Source: an uncultured Bacteroidota bacterium (GTDB lineage: Bacteria > Bacteroidota > Bacteroidia > Chitinophagales > Saprospiraceae). From it: DNA of 64,000 bases. The stretch lies in the NCBI GenBank assembly GCA_937870795.1, contig CALMWS010000219.1:1-64000 (forward strand). Reading direction: 5' to 3'. Position 1 is the first letter of the stretch. Every line of letters starts with the position of its first letter. Below, piece after piece: positions 27,656 through 36,979 of the stretch. Under the pieces are notes generated by a model, which saw nothing but the letters and a program-made list of their open reading frames with translations, was not told where the DNA came from and searched no databases. Position numbers and translations under genes: made by a program.

Positions 27656-30600
27656 ATGAAAAGAATCGTCTCACTTTGCCTCCTCCTATCCCTCACAACC
27701 GCATTGATGGCTCAGCTTTCTTCCAAAAATGAGCTGAAAAAGACCACAGCCACGGAAGAAAAAACCCATTCCATTGTTCTTTCAAATGGGAATTTAACTG
27801 CTGATAACAGTGAACTTGCAGCTTTGAATGCCGATTGTGCCAATCTGGTCACCGTGCAAAGACCACGCAAAATCCTGATGACGGTAAGCCTGGGCTATAA
27901 AGAGGTGCAACTAATGCTCGAAAAATACGAGTTGTTTGCCCGTGACGCAAAGTTGCAGCTATCTTCAGGTGAGCAGCAGCCAATCATCAACATTGTCACC
28001 TATCGTGGTACCGTATTGAATGAAGCCTCATCTACCGTAAGCCTTTGTGCCAACGATGATGTATTTGCCCTTTACATTTCAACAACCAATGAACAGTGGG
28101 AAATTCACAAACAGCCAGCTTCTTCCAGACTCATCCTCACCAAAGCGGAAGCCCGCGCCCTCAATGAATGCCACACGGATGATGAATCCGTTATGGAGGG
28201 CCAACACAGCCAGCGCAATGCCTATGCAGATTGTTTGGAAATGTATGTCGAGTGTGATTATCAATCTTTCCTTAGCAATGGCTCCAGCACTACCACCACT
28301 CAGACCTGGTTGACCAATATATTTAACAACGTAGCTACTTTGTACAACAATTACAAGGTGCCCATCATCATTTCACAAGTCTACATCTGGAACACAGCCG
28401 ATGTTTACGCCTCGGCTACAACCGTCACCGAAATGCGTACGGCTTTTGTCAACCGGCTGATTTCTACCGGTCTCAGCGGCAAGGTAGCTTACCTTTTGAG
28501 TACCAAAGACATCCAGGGTGGCATCAGCTACGGCATAGGTGGTTTTTGCAATCCCATCACTACCTATCCGGGTCCGGCTGCCCTGTCGGCGGGCTTATCT
28601 ACCAGTGTAGTCAACTATCCCAACTATTCATACAATATTCAAAACGTTGCCCACGAATTGGGCCACGTACTGGGCCTGCGTCATACCCATGCCTGTGTTT
28701 GGAATGGCAACAATTCACAGATCGACGATTGTGGCAATGTGATCGCAAATAACGGAAACAAGACTGCAGAAGGCAACAATTGTTTTACGCCCAGTTCACC
28801 AATTTTACCCGGTGCCAATGGTACCATCATGAGTTTTTGCAACAACCTCTCTGGTCAGGCTATTAATTTTGCAACGGGCTTTGGTCCTGTTGCAGGCAAA
28901 CAACTCTTCCTCAATTTTGTAAACGCCAGTTGTTATACGGGCACTAGCTGTGCTACAGCGGGTCCTGTCAACGATGAATGTGTAGACGCCATACCACTTA
29001 CGCTTAGTCAGGGCTGTAATGCAAGAACCTTTGACAACGATTATGGCACACAATCGGCCAATACACCCAGCTTTAGCTGCGTCTCACAGGCCTATAACAC
29101 TGATGTTTGGTTTACAGCCATTGTGCCTTCTTCCGGCTCTCTTACCATTGAAACCACACAGGTTTCAGGAGGCTTTACCGATATGGTCTTGCAGGCGTAT
29201 ACAGGTAGCTGCAACAGTTTAACAGCAATTGCCTGTGACGACAATAACGGAGCCGGCAATCACGCACAAATTATCCTAAGCGGCAGAACACCTGGAGAAA
29301 CCATTACCATCAGAGCAACACCAAAAGACATACCAGCAACCAACGACTACGGAGAGTTTGGTATCTGCGCATACGATGCATCGGTACCTTGTCATCCCGA
29401 CTATCCTGCATTGGTGGCATTCTACAACGCAACGGGAGGGGCAGCCTGGACCAATAAATCGGGTTGGGTCAACTATGCATCCAATTGCAATGTGTGCACC
29501 TGGTTTGGTGTGGTGTGTAACACTGCCGGAAGGGTCACTGCCCTCAATCTGGGCACCAACCACCTGGTCGGAAGTATACCTTCGTCTCTAACCGGACTTA
29601 CAGAACTTACCCGCCTCAACCTATACAGCAACACTTTGTCGGGCAGCTTACCCAATTTTCTTGACGACTTTGTACTGCTCGAATACGTTGACCTGGGCAA
29701 CAACACATACAGTGGCTCCTTACCCTCCACCTTTGGCGATATTGGCAATCTGCGCACGCTGTACCTGGATCACAACACCTTATCCGGAACACTGCCCTTG
29801 TTTTTGACCATTCCACCCATTACGGTTTTGTGGTTGAACAACAACAACTTCAGCGGCTGCATTCCCCATGGTTATGAAACTTTTTGCGCCCGCGGAGCAA
29901 CCCTGCGACTGGAAGGGAACCCCCTTTTGCCGGGAGGAGGCAATTACACTGACTACTGCCTTAACGGTTATGGGGGCGACAATGACAACGATGGTTACTG
30001 CGCTGGCACTCAAGACTGTCTTGACGATGACCCCAACAGCTATCCAGGTGCTCCTGAAGTGTGCGATGGCAAAGACAATGATTGCGACAATGTTGTTGAT
30101 GAAAACATACCGGATGTAGTCAATACCTGGATCGGCACCAACGGCAATTGGAGCCAGGCCAGCAACTGGAGTACAGGAATTGTTCCACAGCCCTGTCACC
30201 AGGTGGTGATCAGCCCTGCTTCGGCATATACCATATCCGTGACAAACGGCAGTATTGCACGTGCTTCGTCAATAAGCGTTGGAGTCAACGCCACCTTACT
30301 CATTCAAAACAACGGACAACTAATAATAGCAGACAAAGGAGAACTAACCAATGCCGGCGATTTGCTGGTATATGGCAGCCTTAGCATTACGAATCCCATC
30401 AATACCAGTGGCACTGCATTGACCAACAGCGGCAGTGTTTTGGTCAACAGTTCAGCAACCGTAAGTATAACCAATTGTGGCAGCACGGCCATTAGAAACC
30501 AGGCGGGTAGGGATTTCAACAACAATGGCATACTTTCAGTAGTAAACAACCATGCTGTCAACGGGCTCTATGGTATCAACAATTTGGGACAGTTTTACAA

Positions 30601-30703
30601 TACAGGGCAGATTACCATTGAAAACATCAACGGCAAAGAAATCAGGTTGGCATCTGGCAGTTTGTTGGAAAATACCGATGCCGGCACTATAGATTTAAAA
30701 TAA
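27656..30703 (+). CDS. Secreted metzincin-like metalloprotease with LRR and MopE motifs
   Basis: From ATG 27656 the product is 1015 residues with a signal peptide ending in LMAQ. A metalloprotease domain (about 170-440) carries HELGHVLGLRHTH, the HExxHxxGxxH zinc site, followed by the Met-turn candidate GTIMSF. A PPC-like domain follows (about 455-580), then plant-type leucine-rich repeats (about 625-765; LTRLNLYSNTLSGSLPNF), a MopE metal-binding motif (DCLDDDPNSYPGAPEVCDG), and a beta-helix-like Asn/Gly/Ser-rich C-terminus. No type IX sorting domain is obvious. It probably degrades or binds extracellular protein. A TTG at 27590 would add 22 residues and is less likely. Confidence 0.85.
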   Translation: MKRIVSLCLLLSLTTALMAQLSSKNELKKTTATEEKTHSIVLSNGNLTADNSELAALNADCANLVTVQRPRKILMTVSLGYKEVQLMLEKYELFARDAKLQLSSGEQQPIINIVTYRGTVLNEASSTVSLCANDDVFALYISTTNEQWEIHKQPASSRLILTKAEARALNECHTDDESVMEGQHSQRNAYADCLEMYVECDYQSFLSNGSSTTTTQTWLTNIFNNVATLYNNYKVPIIISQVYIWNTADVYASATTVTEMRTAFVNRLISTGLSGKVAYLLSTKDIQGGISYGIGGFCNPITTYPGPAALSAGLSTSVVNYPNYSYNIQNVAHELGHVLGLRHTHACVWNGNNSQIDDCGNVIANNGNKTAEGNNCFTPSSPILPGANGTIMSFCNNLSGQAINFATGFGPVAGKQLFLNFVNASCYTGTSCATAGPVNDECVDAIPLTLSQGCNARTFDNDYGTQSANTPSFSCVSQAYNTDVWFTAIVPSSGSLTIETTQVSGGFTDMVLQAYTGSCNSLTAIACDDNNGAGNHAQIILSGRTPGETITIRATPKDIPATNDYGEFGICAYDASVPCHPDYPALVAFYNATGGAAWTNKSGWVNYASNCNVCTWFGVVCNTAGRVTALNLGTNHLVGSIPSSLTGLTELTRLNLYSNTLSGSLPNFLDDFVLLEYVDLGNNTYSGSLPSTFGDIGNLRTLYLDHNTLSGTLPLFLTIPPITVLWLNNNNFSGCIPHGYETFCARGATLRLEGNPLLPGGGNYTDYCLNGYGGDNDNDGYCAGTQDCLDDDPNSYPGAPEVCDGKDNDCDNVVDENIPDVVNTWIGTNGNWSQASNWSTGIVPQPCHQVVISPASAYTISVTNGSIARASSISVGVNATLLIQNNGQLIIADKGELTNAGDLLVYGSLSITNPINTSGTALTNSGSVLVNSSATVSITNCGSTAIRNQAGRDFNNNGILSVVNNHAVNGLYGINNLGQFYNTGQITIENINGKEIRLASGSLLENTDAGTIDLK

Positions 30704-30709
30704 TCGGGC

Positions 30710-31888
30710 TTATAATTTTTTAACAATTACAGCGCTGGCACCACCTCCTCCATTGCAGAGGGTGGCCAGTCCGTAAGTACCATTGTTTTGTCCCAACACA
30801 TGGATCAGGGTAGTTATGATCCTTGCCCCGGATGCCCCCAGTGGATGGCCCAAAGCAACAGCTCCACCATTCACATTAACCTTTGATTCATCTACACCCA
30901 TAACCTGGTTGAAGGCCATGGTCACAACGGCAAAAGCTTCATTCACTTCGTAATAGTCAATCTGATCTGCGTTCAAACCAGCCCTCTTGAGAGCCAATGG
31001 TGCCGCAATGGTAGGAGCGGTAGTAAACCACTCGGGTTCATGGGCGGCATCGGCATATGACACCACTTCTGCGATGGGTGTAAGGCCGTGTTGCTGCACG
31101 TAAGCCTCGCTGGCCAACACAAGAGCCGCCGCACCATCATTCATAGTAGAAGCGTTGGCTGCGGTCACAGTACCATCTTTTGAAAAGGCCGGTCTTAATC
31201 CCGGAATTTTATCAAACATCACGTTTTTATACTCTTCGTCTTCTGCCATTACGATGGCGTCTCCCTTCTTTTGGGGTATAGAAACACCACATATCTCATC
31301 TTTAAACTTACCCGCCTTGGTTGCCTCTGCAGCACGGGTATAGGATTGTATGGCATAACGATCCTGGTCTTCTCTGCTTATGTTGAATTTGGTAGCCGTA
31401 GCATCTGCACATGTACCCATGGCCTGGTGGTTATAAGCATCTGTAAGCCCATCTTTTTGCAAGCCATCTACGAGTTCTGCTCCTCCGTATTTTAATCCCC
31501 ATCTAACCTTTGGCAGGTAGTAAGGAATGTTGCTCATACTTTCCATGCCACCAGCCACTACTACCTGATTCTGACCCAACTGTATGGATTGTGCTGCAAA
31601 CATCACCGATTTCATGCCGGATGCACATACCTTATTGACCGTTGTACAAGGTACTTTTTTGCTGAGACCGGCACCCAAAGCTGCCTGACGGGCCGGAGCC
31701 TGACCATTGTTGGCCTGGCATACATTACCAAAAAAGACCTCATCCACATCATCGGCATTGATGCCAGCTTTTTCAACTGCAGCTTTGATGGCTACAGAAC
31801 CCAGTTGGGTAGCTGAAAACGATGACAATGCCCCTCCAAAACTGCCCATAGGTGTTCTTTGTGCGGATAAAATATATACTTTCTGCAT
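30710..31888 (-). CDS. Acetyl-CoA C-acetyltransferase (thiolase)
   Basis: This 392-residue thiolase has the acylated Cys88 in VNKVCASGMK, the His region NGGAVALGHPLGASGARI and the C-terminal catalytic Cys in TLCNGGGGASA. It condenses or cleaves acetoacetyl-CoA/3-ketoacyl-CoA; the degradative versus biosynthetic role cannot be decided here. The start is ATG 31888 (MQKVYILSAQRTPMGSF); upstream in-frame codons add a non-homologous tail. It converges with the metalloprotease gene with only 6 bp between stops. Confidence 0.93.
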   Translation of the reverse strand: MQKVYILSAQRTPMGSFGGALSSFSATQLGSVAIKAAVEKAGINADDVDEVFFGNVCQANNGQAPARQAALGAGLSKKVPCTTVNKVCASGMKSVMFAAQSIQLGQNQVVVAGGMESMSNIPYYLPKVRWGLKYGGAELVDGLQKDGLTDAYNHQAMGTCADATATKFNISREDQDRYAIQSYTRAAEATKAGKFKDEICGVSIPQKKGDAIVMAEDEEYKNVMFDKIPGLRPAFSKDGTVTAANASTMNDGAAALVLASEAYVQQHGLTPIAEVVSYADAAHEPEWFTTAPTIAAPLALKRAGLNADQIDYYEVNEAFAVVTMAFNQVMGVDESKVNVNGGAVALGHPLGASGARIITTLIHVLGQNNGTYGLATLCNGGGGASAVIVKKL

Positions 31889-31911
31889 GTGATGATTTTG
31901 AATTTGAAATA

Positions 31912-31919
31912 CAAAGTTA
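31912..31919 (-). promoter_or_regulatory. Putative -7 box of the thiolase gene
   Basis: On the minus strand it reads TAACTTTG (TAnnTTTG), 23 bp before the ATG at 31888, implying a leader of about 17 nt. The -33 element is unclear. Confidence 0.45.
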
Positions 31920-32029
31920 CACCATAACATCGAATTGTTTAAAATACCTGACTTAAGTCAATGCAATATCTGGCTGTGATTGATTAATTTTCGAGTCTCA
32001 ATAATGACTTGAAATTTTAAAAATTCACC

Positions 32030-33667
32030 ATGACAGTTGAAGGAAACATTGTAGATATTATCAATCGCCAAATTTATTTTGGACAAATAACTGTAGAGGC
32101 AGGTAAAATCACCGAAGTTAGCGCCCTTGACAATGAACGACCTGGTGCGCCATATTTGATGCCTGGCTTTGTTGATGCCCATGTACACATCGAAAGTTCT
32201 ATGCTAACCCCTGCCCATTTTGCCCGGTTGGCCGTGGTGCATGGCACGGTAGGCACTGTTTCGGATCCGCACGAAATAGGCAATGTGTTGGGTGTGCAAG
32301 GAGTGGAATATATGTTAGAGGATGCGGTTCAAAGTCCTTTTCATTTTGCCTTTGGTGCGCCCTCTTGTGTACCGGCTACTTCCTTTGAAACCGCCGGTGC
32401 TAACATCGATGCCAGTGATATTGCTTCATTACTCGCCCGAAATGATGTTTACTACTTAGCCGAAATGATGAACTATCCCGGCGTGATCCACAATGATGAG
32501 ATGGTTATGCAAAAGCTGAACATAGCCCGTGAAGCGGGTAAACCCATCGATGGCCATGCACCGGGCTTGAGAGGCCAGCAAGCCGCCACCTACTTTTCAC
32601 ACGGTATTACCACCGACCATGAATGTTACCAAACCGATGAAGCAGCTGAAAAACTAAAATTAGGAGTTAAGATTTTAATCCGGGAGGGTAGTGCCGCAAA
32701 AAATTTTGAGGCCCTTATACCTTTGGCTAAAACACATTGGCAAAACATGATGTTTTGCTCTGATGACAAACACCCAGATGAACTTGTACTTGGGCACATC
32801 AACATACTGGTAAGGCGCGCTATTCAAGACCACGGCATCGGTTTGTTTGATGCCCTTTTCATGGCGTGTATCCATCCGGTGCTTCACTACAACATGCCCG
32901 TTGGCTTGATGCAGGTTGGCGATAATGCTGATTTTATTAAAGTGAAAGATCTATTGAATTTTGAGGTGCTGCAGACTTATCTCGAAGGTATCTTAGTGGC
33001 AGAAAACGGAGTAAGCTTACTGCCATTGCCCAATAGTACTATTGTCAATCAATTCCATGCTTCAAGTATAGATTCGGATCAACTGGCGCTTGCTATACCT
33101 CCAAATTGTGCTCAAATGAAGGTTATTGCCGCTAAAGGTGGGCAATTGATCACCACGGCATTACACATGGATATATTAAACCAACATACCTTTTTTAATG
33201 CCGATTTGGAGAGAGATGTATTAAAAATTGTGGTGTACAACCGATATGCATCTGCCCAGCCTGCCATCGCTCTCATCCATGGCTTTGGCTTGAAGCATGG
33301 AGCCATTGCTTCGTCAGTAGCACACGATTCGCACAATGTCATTGCAGTAGGAACCAATGACCAGGACCTGGCTGCTGCCATCAATGAGGTGGTAAAACAC
33401 CAGGGTGGCGTAGCTGCCTGCTATGGCGATCACTCCGAAGTTTTACCCTTACCCGTGGCCGGACTCATGAGCAATCTTGATGGCTATCTCGTTTCTGAAG
33501 CCTACCAAAAAGTAGATCAAATGTCTAAAAAACAACTGGGCTCAACGCTGGATGCTCCTTTTATGACGCTGTCTTTTATGGCCTTGTTGGTCATCCCGGA
33601 GCTAAAACTATCTGATAAAGGTTTGTTTGATGCCCAAAAATTTGATTTTACCCGCATTTGGCTCTAG
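32030..33667 (+). CDS. ade: Adenine deaminase
   Basis: This 545-residue amidohydrolase has the metal site MPGFVDAHVHIESSML, DPHEIGNV, DGHAPGLRG, TTDHECY and CSDDKHPDELV in the order seen in Ade/YicP adenine deaminases. It converts adenine to hypoxanthine for purine salvage. The start MTVEGNIVDIINRQIYFG fits the family. Its stop lies 6 bp from the convergent VCBS gene. No other purine gene is adjacent. Confidence 0.93.
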   Translation: MTVEGNIVDIINRQIYFGQITVEAGKITEVSALDNERPGAPYLMPGFVDAHVHIESSMLTPAHFARLAVVHGTVGTVSDPHEIGNVLGVQGVEYMLEDAVQSPFHFAFGAPSCVPATSFETAGANIDASDIASLLARNDVYYLAEMMNYPGVIHNDEMVMQKLNIAREAGKPIDGHAPGLRGQQAATYFSHGITTDHECYQTDEAAEKLKLGVKILIREGSAAKNFEALIPLAKTHWQNMMFCSDDKHPDELVLGHINILVRRAIQDHGIGLFDALFMACIHPVLHYNMPVGLMQVGDNADFIKVKDLLNFEVLQTYLEGILVAENGVSLLPLPNSTIVNQFHASSIDSDQLALAIPPNCAQMKVIAAKGGQLITTALHMDILNQHTFFNADLERDVLKIVVYNRYASAQPAIALIHGFGLKHGAIASSVAHDSHNVIAVGTNDQDLAAAINEVVKHQGGVAACYGDHSEVLPLPVAGLMSNLDGYLVSEAYQKVDQMSKKQLGSTLDAPFMTLSFMALLVIPELKLSDKGLFDAQKFDFTRIWL

Positions 33668-33673
33668 ACCGCC

Positions 33674-36600
33674 TTACTCACCTGGTGCAATCAACTGACA
33701 GCTATCGTTGTTTTTGATAACCAGGAATTTTGTTTTGCCATTTACCATGATGGGTGCCATTTGTTTGATGGCACCTTTCAGGATCAGGCCAGGTATCTTT
33801 TCGTACTTGAGTTTTCCATCGGCAAAACTTAGGATTCCTCCAAAATCGGCGTCGTACCTACCTATCTGAACATTGCTGTTGTATTTGTTCGTACCAATCA
33901 GCCAATGACTTTTACCTAATGGTGCTACCGTTGTGAGCGGAGAAAACTGCATGTTGTAAGGCAGGATCTGTTCTGCAAATTTGCCATCCTTAGACTGCAT
34001 AAGGGCGAGATTGGCAAATTGGTTGACTTCCATTTTTTTTGCCTTCCTGAGGTCGTAAAAAGAGAGTATTTCTTTCACATCGGCCTTTGCAAAATCGCTG
34101 GCTTTGAGGAATTTTTTCTTAATAGGAGGCAATTTTTTCTCCAGCTCGGTCTTATTGGCCAGTGGAATTTCACGGTCACCTATGTAATAGGTCACTACCT
34201 GTTCAGCGGTACCATTATTGTCCATATCGGCTACATACATGGAGACGGGTTTCTGATCACTGGCCTTCATGCGGGTATTCAAACCCTGATTACCGGCAAT
34301 AATGTCCTGCATACCGTCTCCGTTGATGTCATCTACATACAGAGACGACCACCAGCCGTGCCCCCCGTATAGTGTATGAAGTTTAAACTTACCGCCTTCG
34401 TTCTTTAATGCCTGAATGCCACCCCATTCGCAAGCAGCCACCACATCCATATCCTTGTCCCCATCAATGTCGGCCAGTGCTGCGGCAGTTACAAGACACA
34501 ATTGACTGAGATCGGGTGCCAGTTCGGCAGTCTTGTCGACAAAACTTCCACTACCGGCATTAATCAAAACATAAGAAGATGGTGTTTGTCCATATTGATA
34601 GGGTACTGATCTTCCAAAAAGCCATACATCGGGCAAGCCATCATTGTTGACATCGGTCACTTTAACGGCAGAAGCATTGAGTCTTACAGCTCCGAAAGCA
34701 TCGGCCTTTTTTGTGAACTGTCCCTTGCCATCATTGAGGTATAACCTTGGCTTAAGGTAATCATTTTTTAATGAGTATTCATTGCCCCCACTTGCCACAA
34801 TGAGGTCAACATAACCGTCATTGTTGACATCTGCAAAGGCTGCATCCACATCTTCGTAGATGGAATCAGCTTCCAGAGATGGCTGTGAGATAGGTTTAAA
34901 ACTGCCATTAGCAGTTTGTATATATACCTTTGGTTTATAAGTCTTGCTAGCTCCAAAAAATACATCGGCTCTCTGGTCACCATTGATGTCTGCAATGGCA
35001 GCTGCAGGACCATCTTCTCCACAGCTAAAGGGTACAAGGGGTTCACGGTGAAATTCTATGTATGGATTCTCTACGTGTTTGTAATCCAAAGCAGCTGCTG
35101 CGGTCTGGTCTGTCCATGCTAAATTTGTTGCTTTGTGAAATCGACTGTAATCGTATTTAGGAAGTCCGGACTGGTATGTCAAAGTGATCAATGAGTCTTG
35201 AGCCAGGGTTTGCGAAAAATAAGTTTGATCTGGCCAAATCACGGTGAGTGAGTCAGCTTTGGCTTTTCCTGTGCTGATCCAAAGGTCATCTGCAAAGCTC
35301 GATTGAAAGCCCCTTACCGCATACTGCTCGGCAAAAAATTTGTTGCCACCGGCATAGACAATCACCCTGGTACCAATGGCATTGATATTGGAGGCCGGAC
35401 CCTTTAGCCTAATTCGCACAGGTTTCTGTTGATCTTTAGCCCGACTGTGGTCATTGCGATAAATAAAGGGCTTTTCATTGATGTTGCTTACCACCACATC
35501 CAGATCACCATCGTTGTCAAAATCTGCATAAGCGGCACCACTGCTGTAGCTTGGCAATACTTTTTGCACAGCCATACTCGCATCTGTAAATTTCAAATCG
35601 TCACCTTGCACAAAGATTTTATTTTCCAGTTTAAGTTCGGGTATCTTAAGAATGAGATCGAGTTCTTTTTGAGTCAACTCATTGTGCCGGGTCTTCCATT
35701 GCCAGTCCTGATCCGAAACAAAGTTGATATAGTCAAGGTCATTCATCCTTTTGGGAATTCCATTGCTGATGAAAAGATCTTGTTTGCCATCCTGATTCAT
35801 GTCAAAAAAAAGTGGCGACCACGACCAGTCGGTAGCATTGACGCCGCTGTACATGGCTATTTCACTAAAGCTGCCGTTGCCGTTGTTTAGTTGGAGAGCA
35901 TTGCGTGAGTACTGGTAATTGTATCCATAATCGAGCTTAAATTTGAAGAGGCTTATGTCTTCATCATTTTCAGATCTTTTTAAGATATCTGCCTGCTCTG
36001 GCAACATGTCAAGTGAAATAATTTCGTTGAAACCATCATTGTTGAGGTCGGCGGCGTCTACCCCCATCGAAAAGCGACTGGTGTGCATGATTTGTTCGGT
36101 GGTAACATCTTTGAAGGTACCATCGCCCTGATTGATGTACAGATAGTCATTTTCGTGAAAATCATTGCCTATGTAAAGATCAGGATAGCCATCCAGATTG
36201 ATATCGCTGGCCACTACACCCAGACCGTAACCAATGACCGATGAATTGATGCCCGAAGCCTTTGTCACATCTATAAAATGACCCTTGTCATTGCGCATCA
36301 GTTTGTCACCCGATAATTCATGGTAGGTACCCATAAAATTAGCCCTTTGTCCAAAGGTGCCGTTGTTGTGCGTAGAGTGGTTGAGTTGATACATATCAAG
36401 GTCTCCATCCAGGTCATAATCAAAAAACACTGCCTGTGTACCATAGCCCACCAGATCGAGACCATAAGCCGCTGATTCCTCTTTGTATACGGGTATGCCA
36501 TTTTCAATTTTCTGGCAAACAAACAATTGGTTGTGTCCGTTGAAGATATCAAATTTACCTACCTGACTGATGTAGATGTCCATCATACCATCGTTGTTGA

Positions 36601-36979
36601 TGTCTACTACACTTACGCCATTAGACCAGGCACCATCTTTTTTAATACCCGATTTATTGGTGACATTTTTGAATTTGAGATTGCCTTCGTTCAGGAACAA
36701 CTCGTTTTCTACCATATTGCCGGTAAAAAAAATGTCTTTTAGTCCATCGTTGTTGAAGTCGGCCACACCTACACCTCCACCATTGTAATAATACATATAT
36801 TTAAATATGTTCATTTCGGTTGTAAGGTTGAGTTTATTCTGAAAATCGAGGCCGGTGTCTTCTCCGGTCAATAAAGTAAACATGCTTTCTTTTTTCTCTC
36901 CCGACTGACAGGAAAAGAAAAATACCAACCAACCCAAAATAAAATACCTGGTCAATGGAATGTTATTATAATTGTTCAT
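33674..36979 (-). CDS. VCBS/FG-GAP repeat lipoprotein with UnbV domain (second copy)
   Basis: From ATG 36979 the product is 1101 residues with a lipoprotein signal (YFILGWLVFFFSC). The first half has FG-GAP/VCBS calcium-loop repeats (DFNNDGLKDIFF, DINNDGMMDIYI, DYDLDGDLDMYQ, DLNNDGFNEIIS, DFDNDGDLDVVV). An ASPIC/UnbV domain sits near 525-605 (IGTRVIVYAGG, RGFQSSFADDLWIS). A second run of such repeats follows (DVNNDGYVDLIV, DINGDGMQDIIA). It is surface-exposed by inference. The start overlaps the end of the upstream paralogue by 14 bp, so translation is probably coupled. A TTG 15 bp upstream is an alternative start. Confidence 0.88.
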   Translation of the reverse strand: MNNYNNIPLTRYFILGWLVFFFSCQSGEKKESMFTLLTGEDTGLDFQNKLNLTTEMNIFKYMYYYNGGGVGVADFNNDGLKDIFFTGNMVENELFLNEGNLKFKNVTNKSGIKKDGAWSNGVSVVDINNDGMMDIYISQVGKFDIFNGHNQLFVCQKIENGIPVYKEESAAYGLDLVGYGTQAVFFDYDLDGDLDMYQLNHSTHNNGTFGQRANFMGTYHELSGDKLMRNDKGHFIDVTKASGINSSVIGYGLGVVASDINLDGYPDLYIGNDFHENDYLYINQGDGTFKDVTTEQIMHTSRFSMGVDAADLNNDGFNEIISLDMLPEQADILKRSENDEDISLFKFKLDYGYNYQYSRNALQLNNGNGSFSEIAMYSGVNATDWSWSPLFFDMNQDGKQDLFISNGIPKRMNDLDYINFVSDQDWQWKTRHNELTQKELDLILKIPELKLENKIFVQGDDLKFTDASMAVQKVLPSYSSGAAYADFDNDGDLDVVVSNINEKPFIYRNDHSRAKDQQKPVRIRLKGPASNINAIGTRVIVYAGGNKFFAEQYAVRGFQSSFADDLWISTGKAKADSLTVIWPDQTYFSQTLAQDSLITLTYQSGLPKYDYSRFHKATNLAWTDQTAAAALDYKHVENPYIEFHREPLVPFSCGEDGPAAAIADINGDQRADVFFGASKTYKPKVYIQTANGSFKPISQPSLEADSIYEDVDAAFADVNNDGYVDLIVASGGNEYSLKNDYLKPRLYLNDGKGQFTKKADAFGAVRLNASAVKVTDVNNDGLPDVWLFGRSVPYQYGQTPSSYVLINAGSGSFVDKTAELAPDLSQLCLVTAAALADIDGDKDMDVVAACEWGGIQALKNEGGKFKLHTLYGGHGWWSSLYVDDINGDGMQDIIAGNQGLNTRMKASDQKPVSMYVADMDNNGTAEQVVTYYIGDREIPLANKTELEKKLPPIKKKFLKASDFAKADVKEILSFYDLRKAKKMEVNQFANLALMQSKDGKFAEQILPYNMQFSPLTTVAPLGKSHWLIGTNKYNSNVQIGRYDADFGGILSFADGKLKYEKIPGLILKGAIKQMAPIMVNGKTKFLVIKNNDSCQLIAPGE

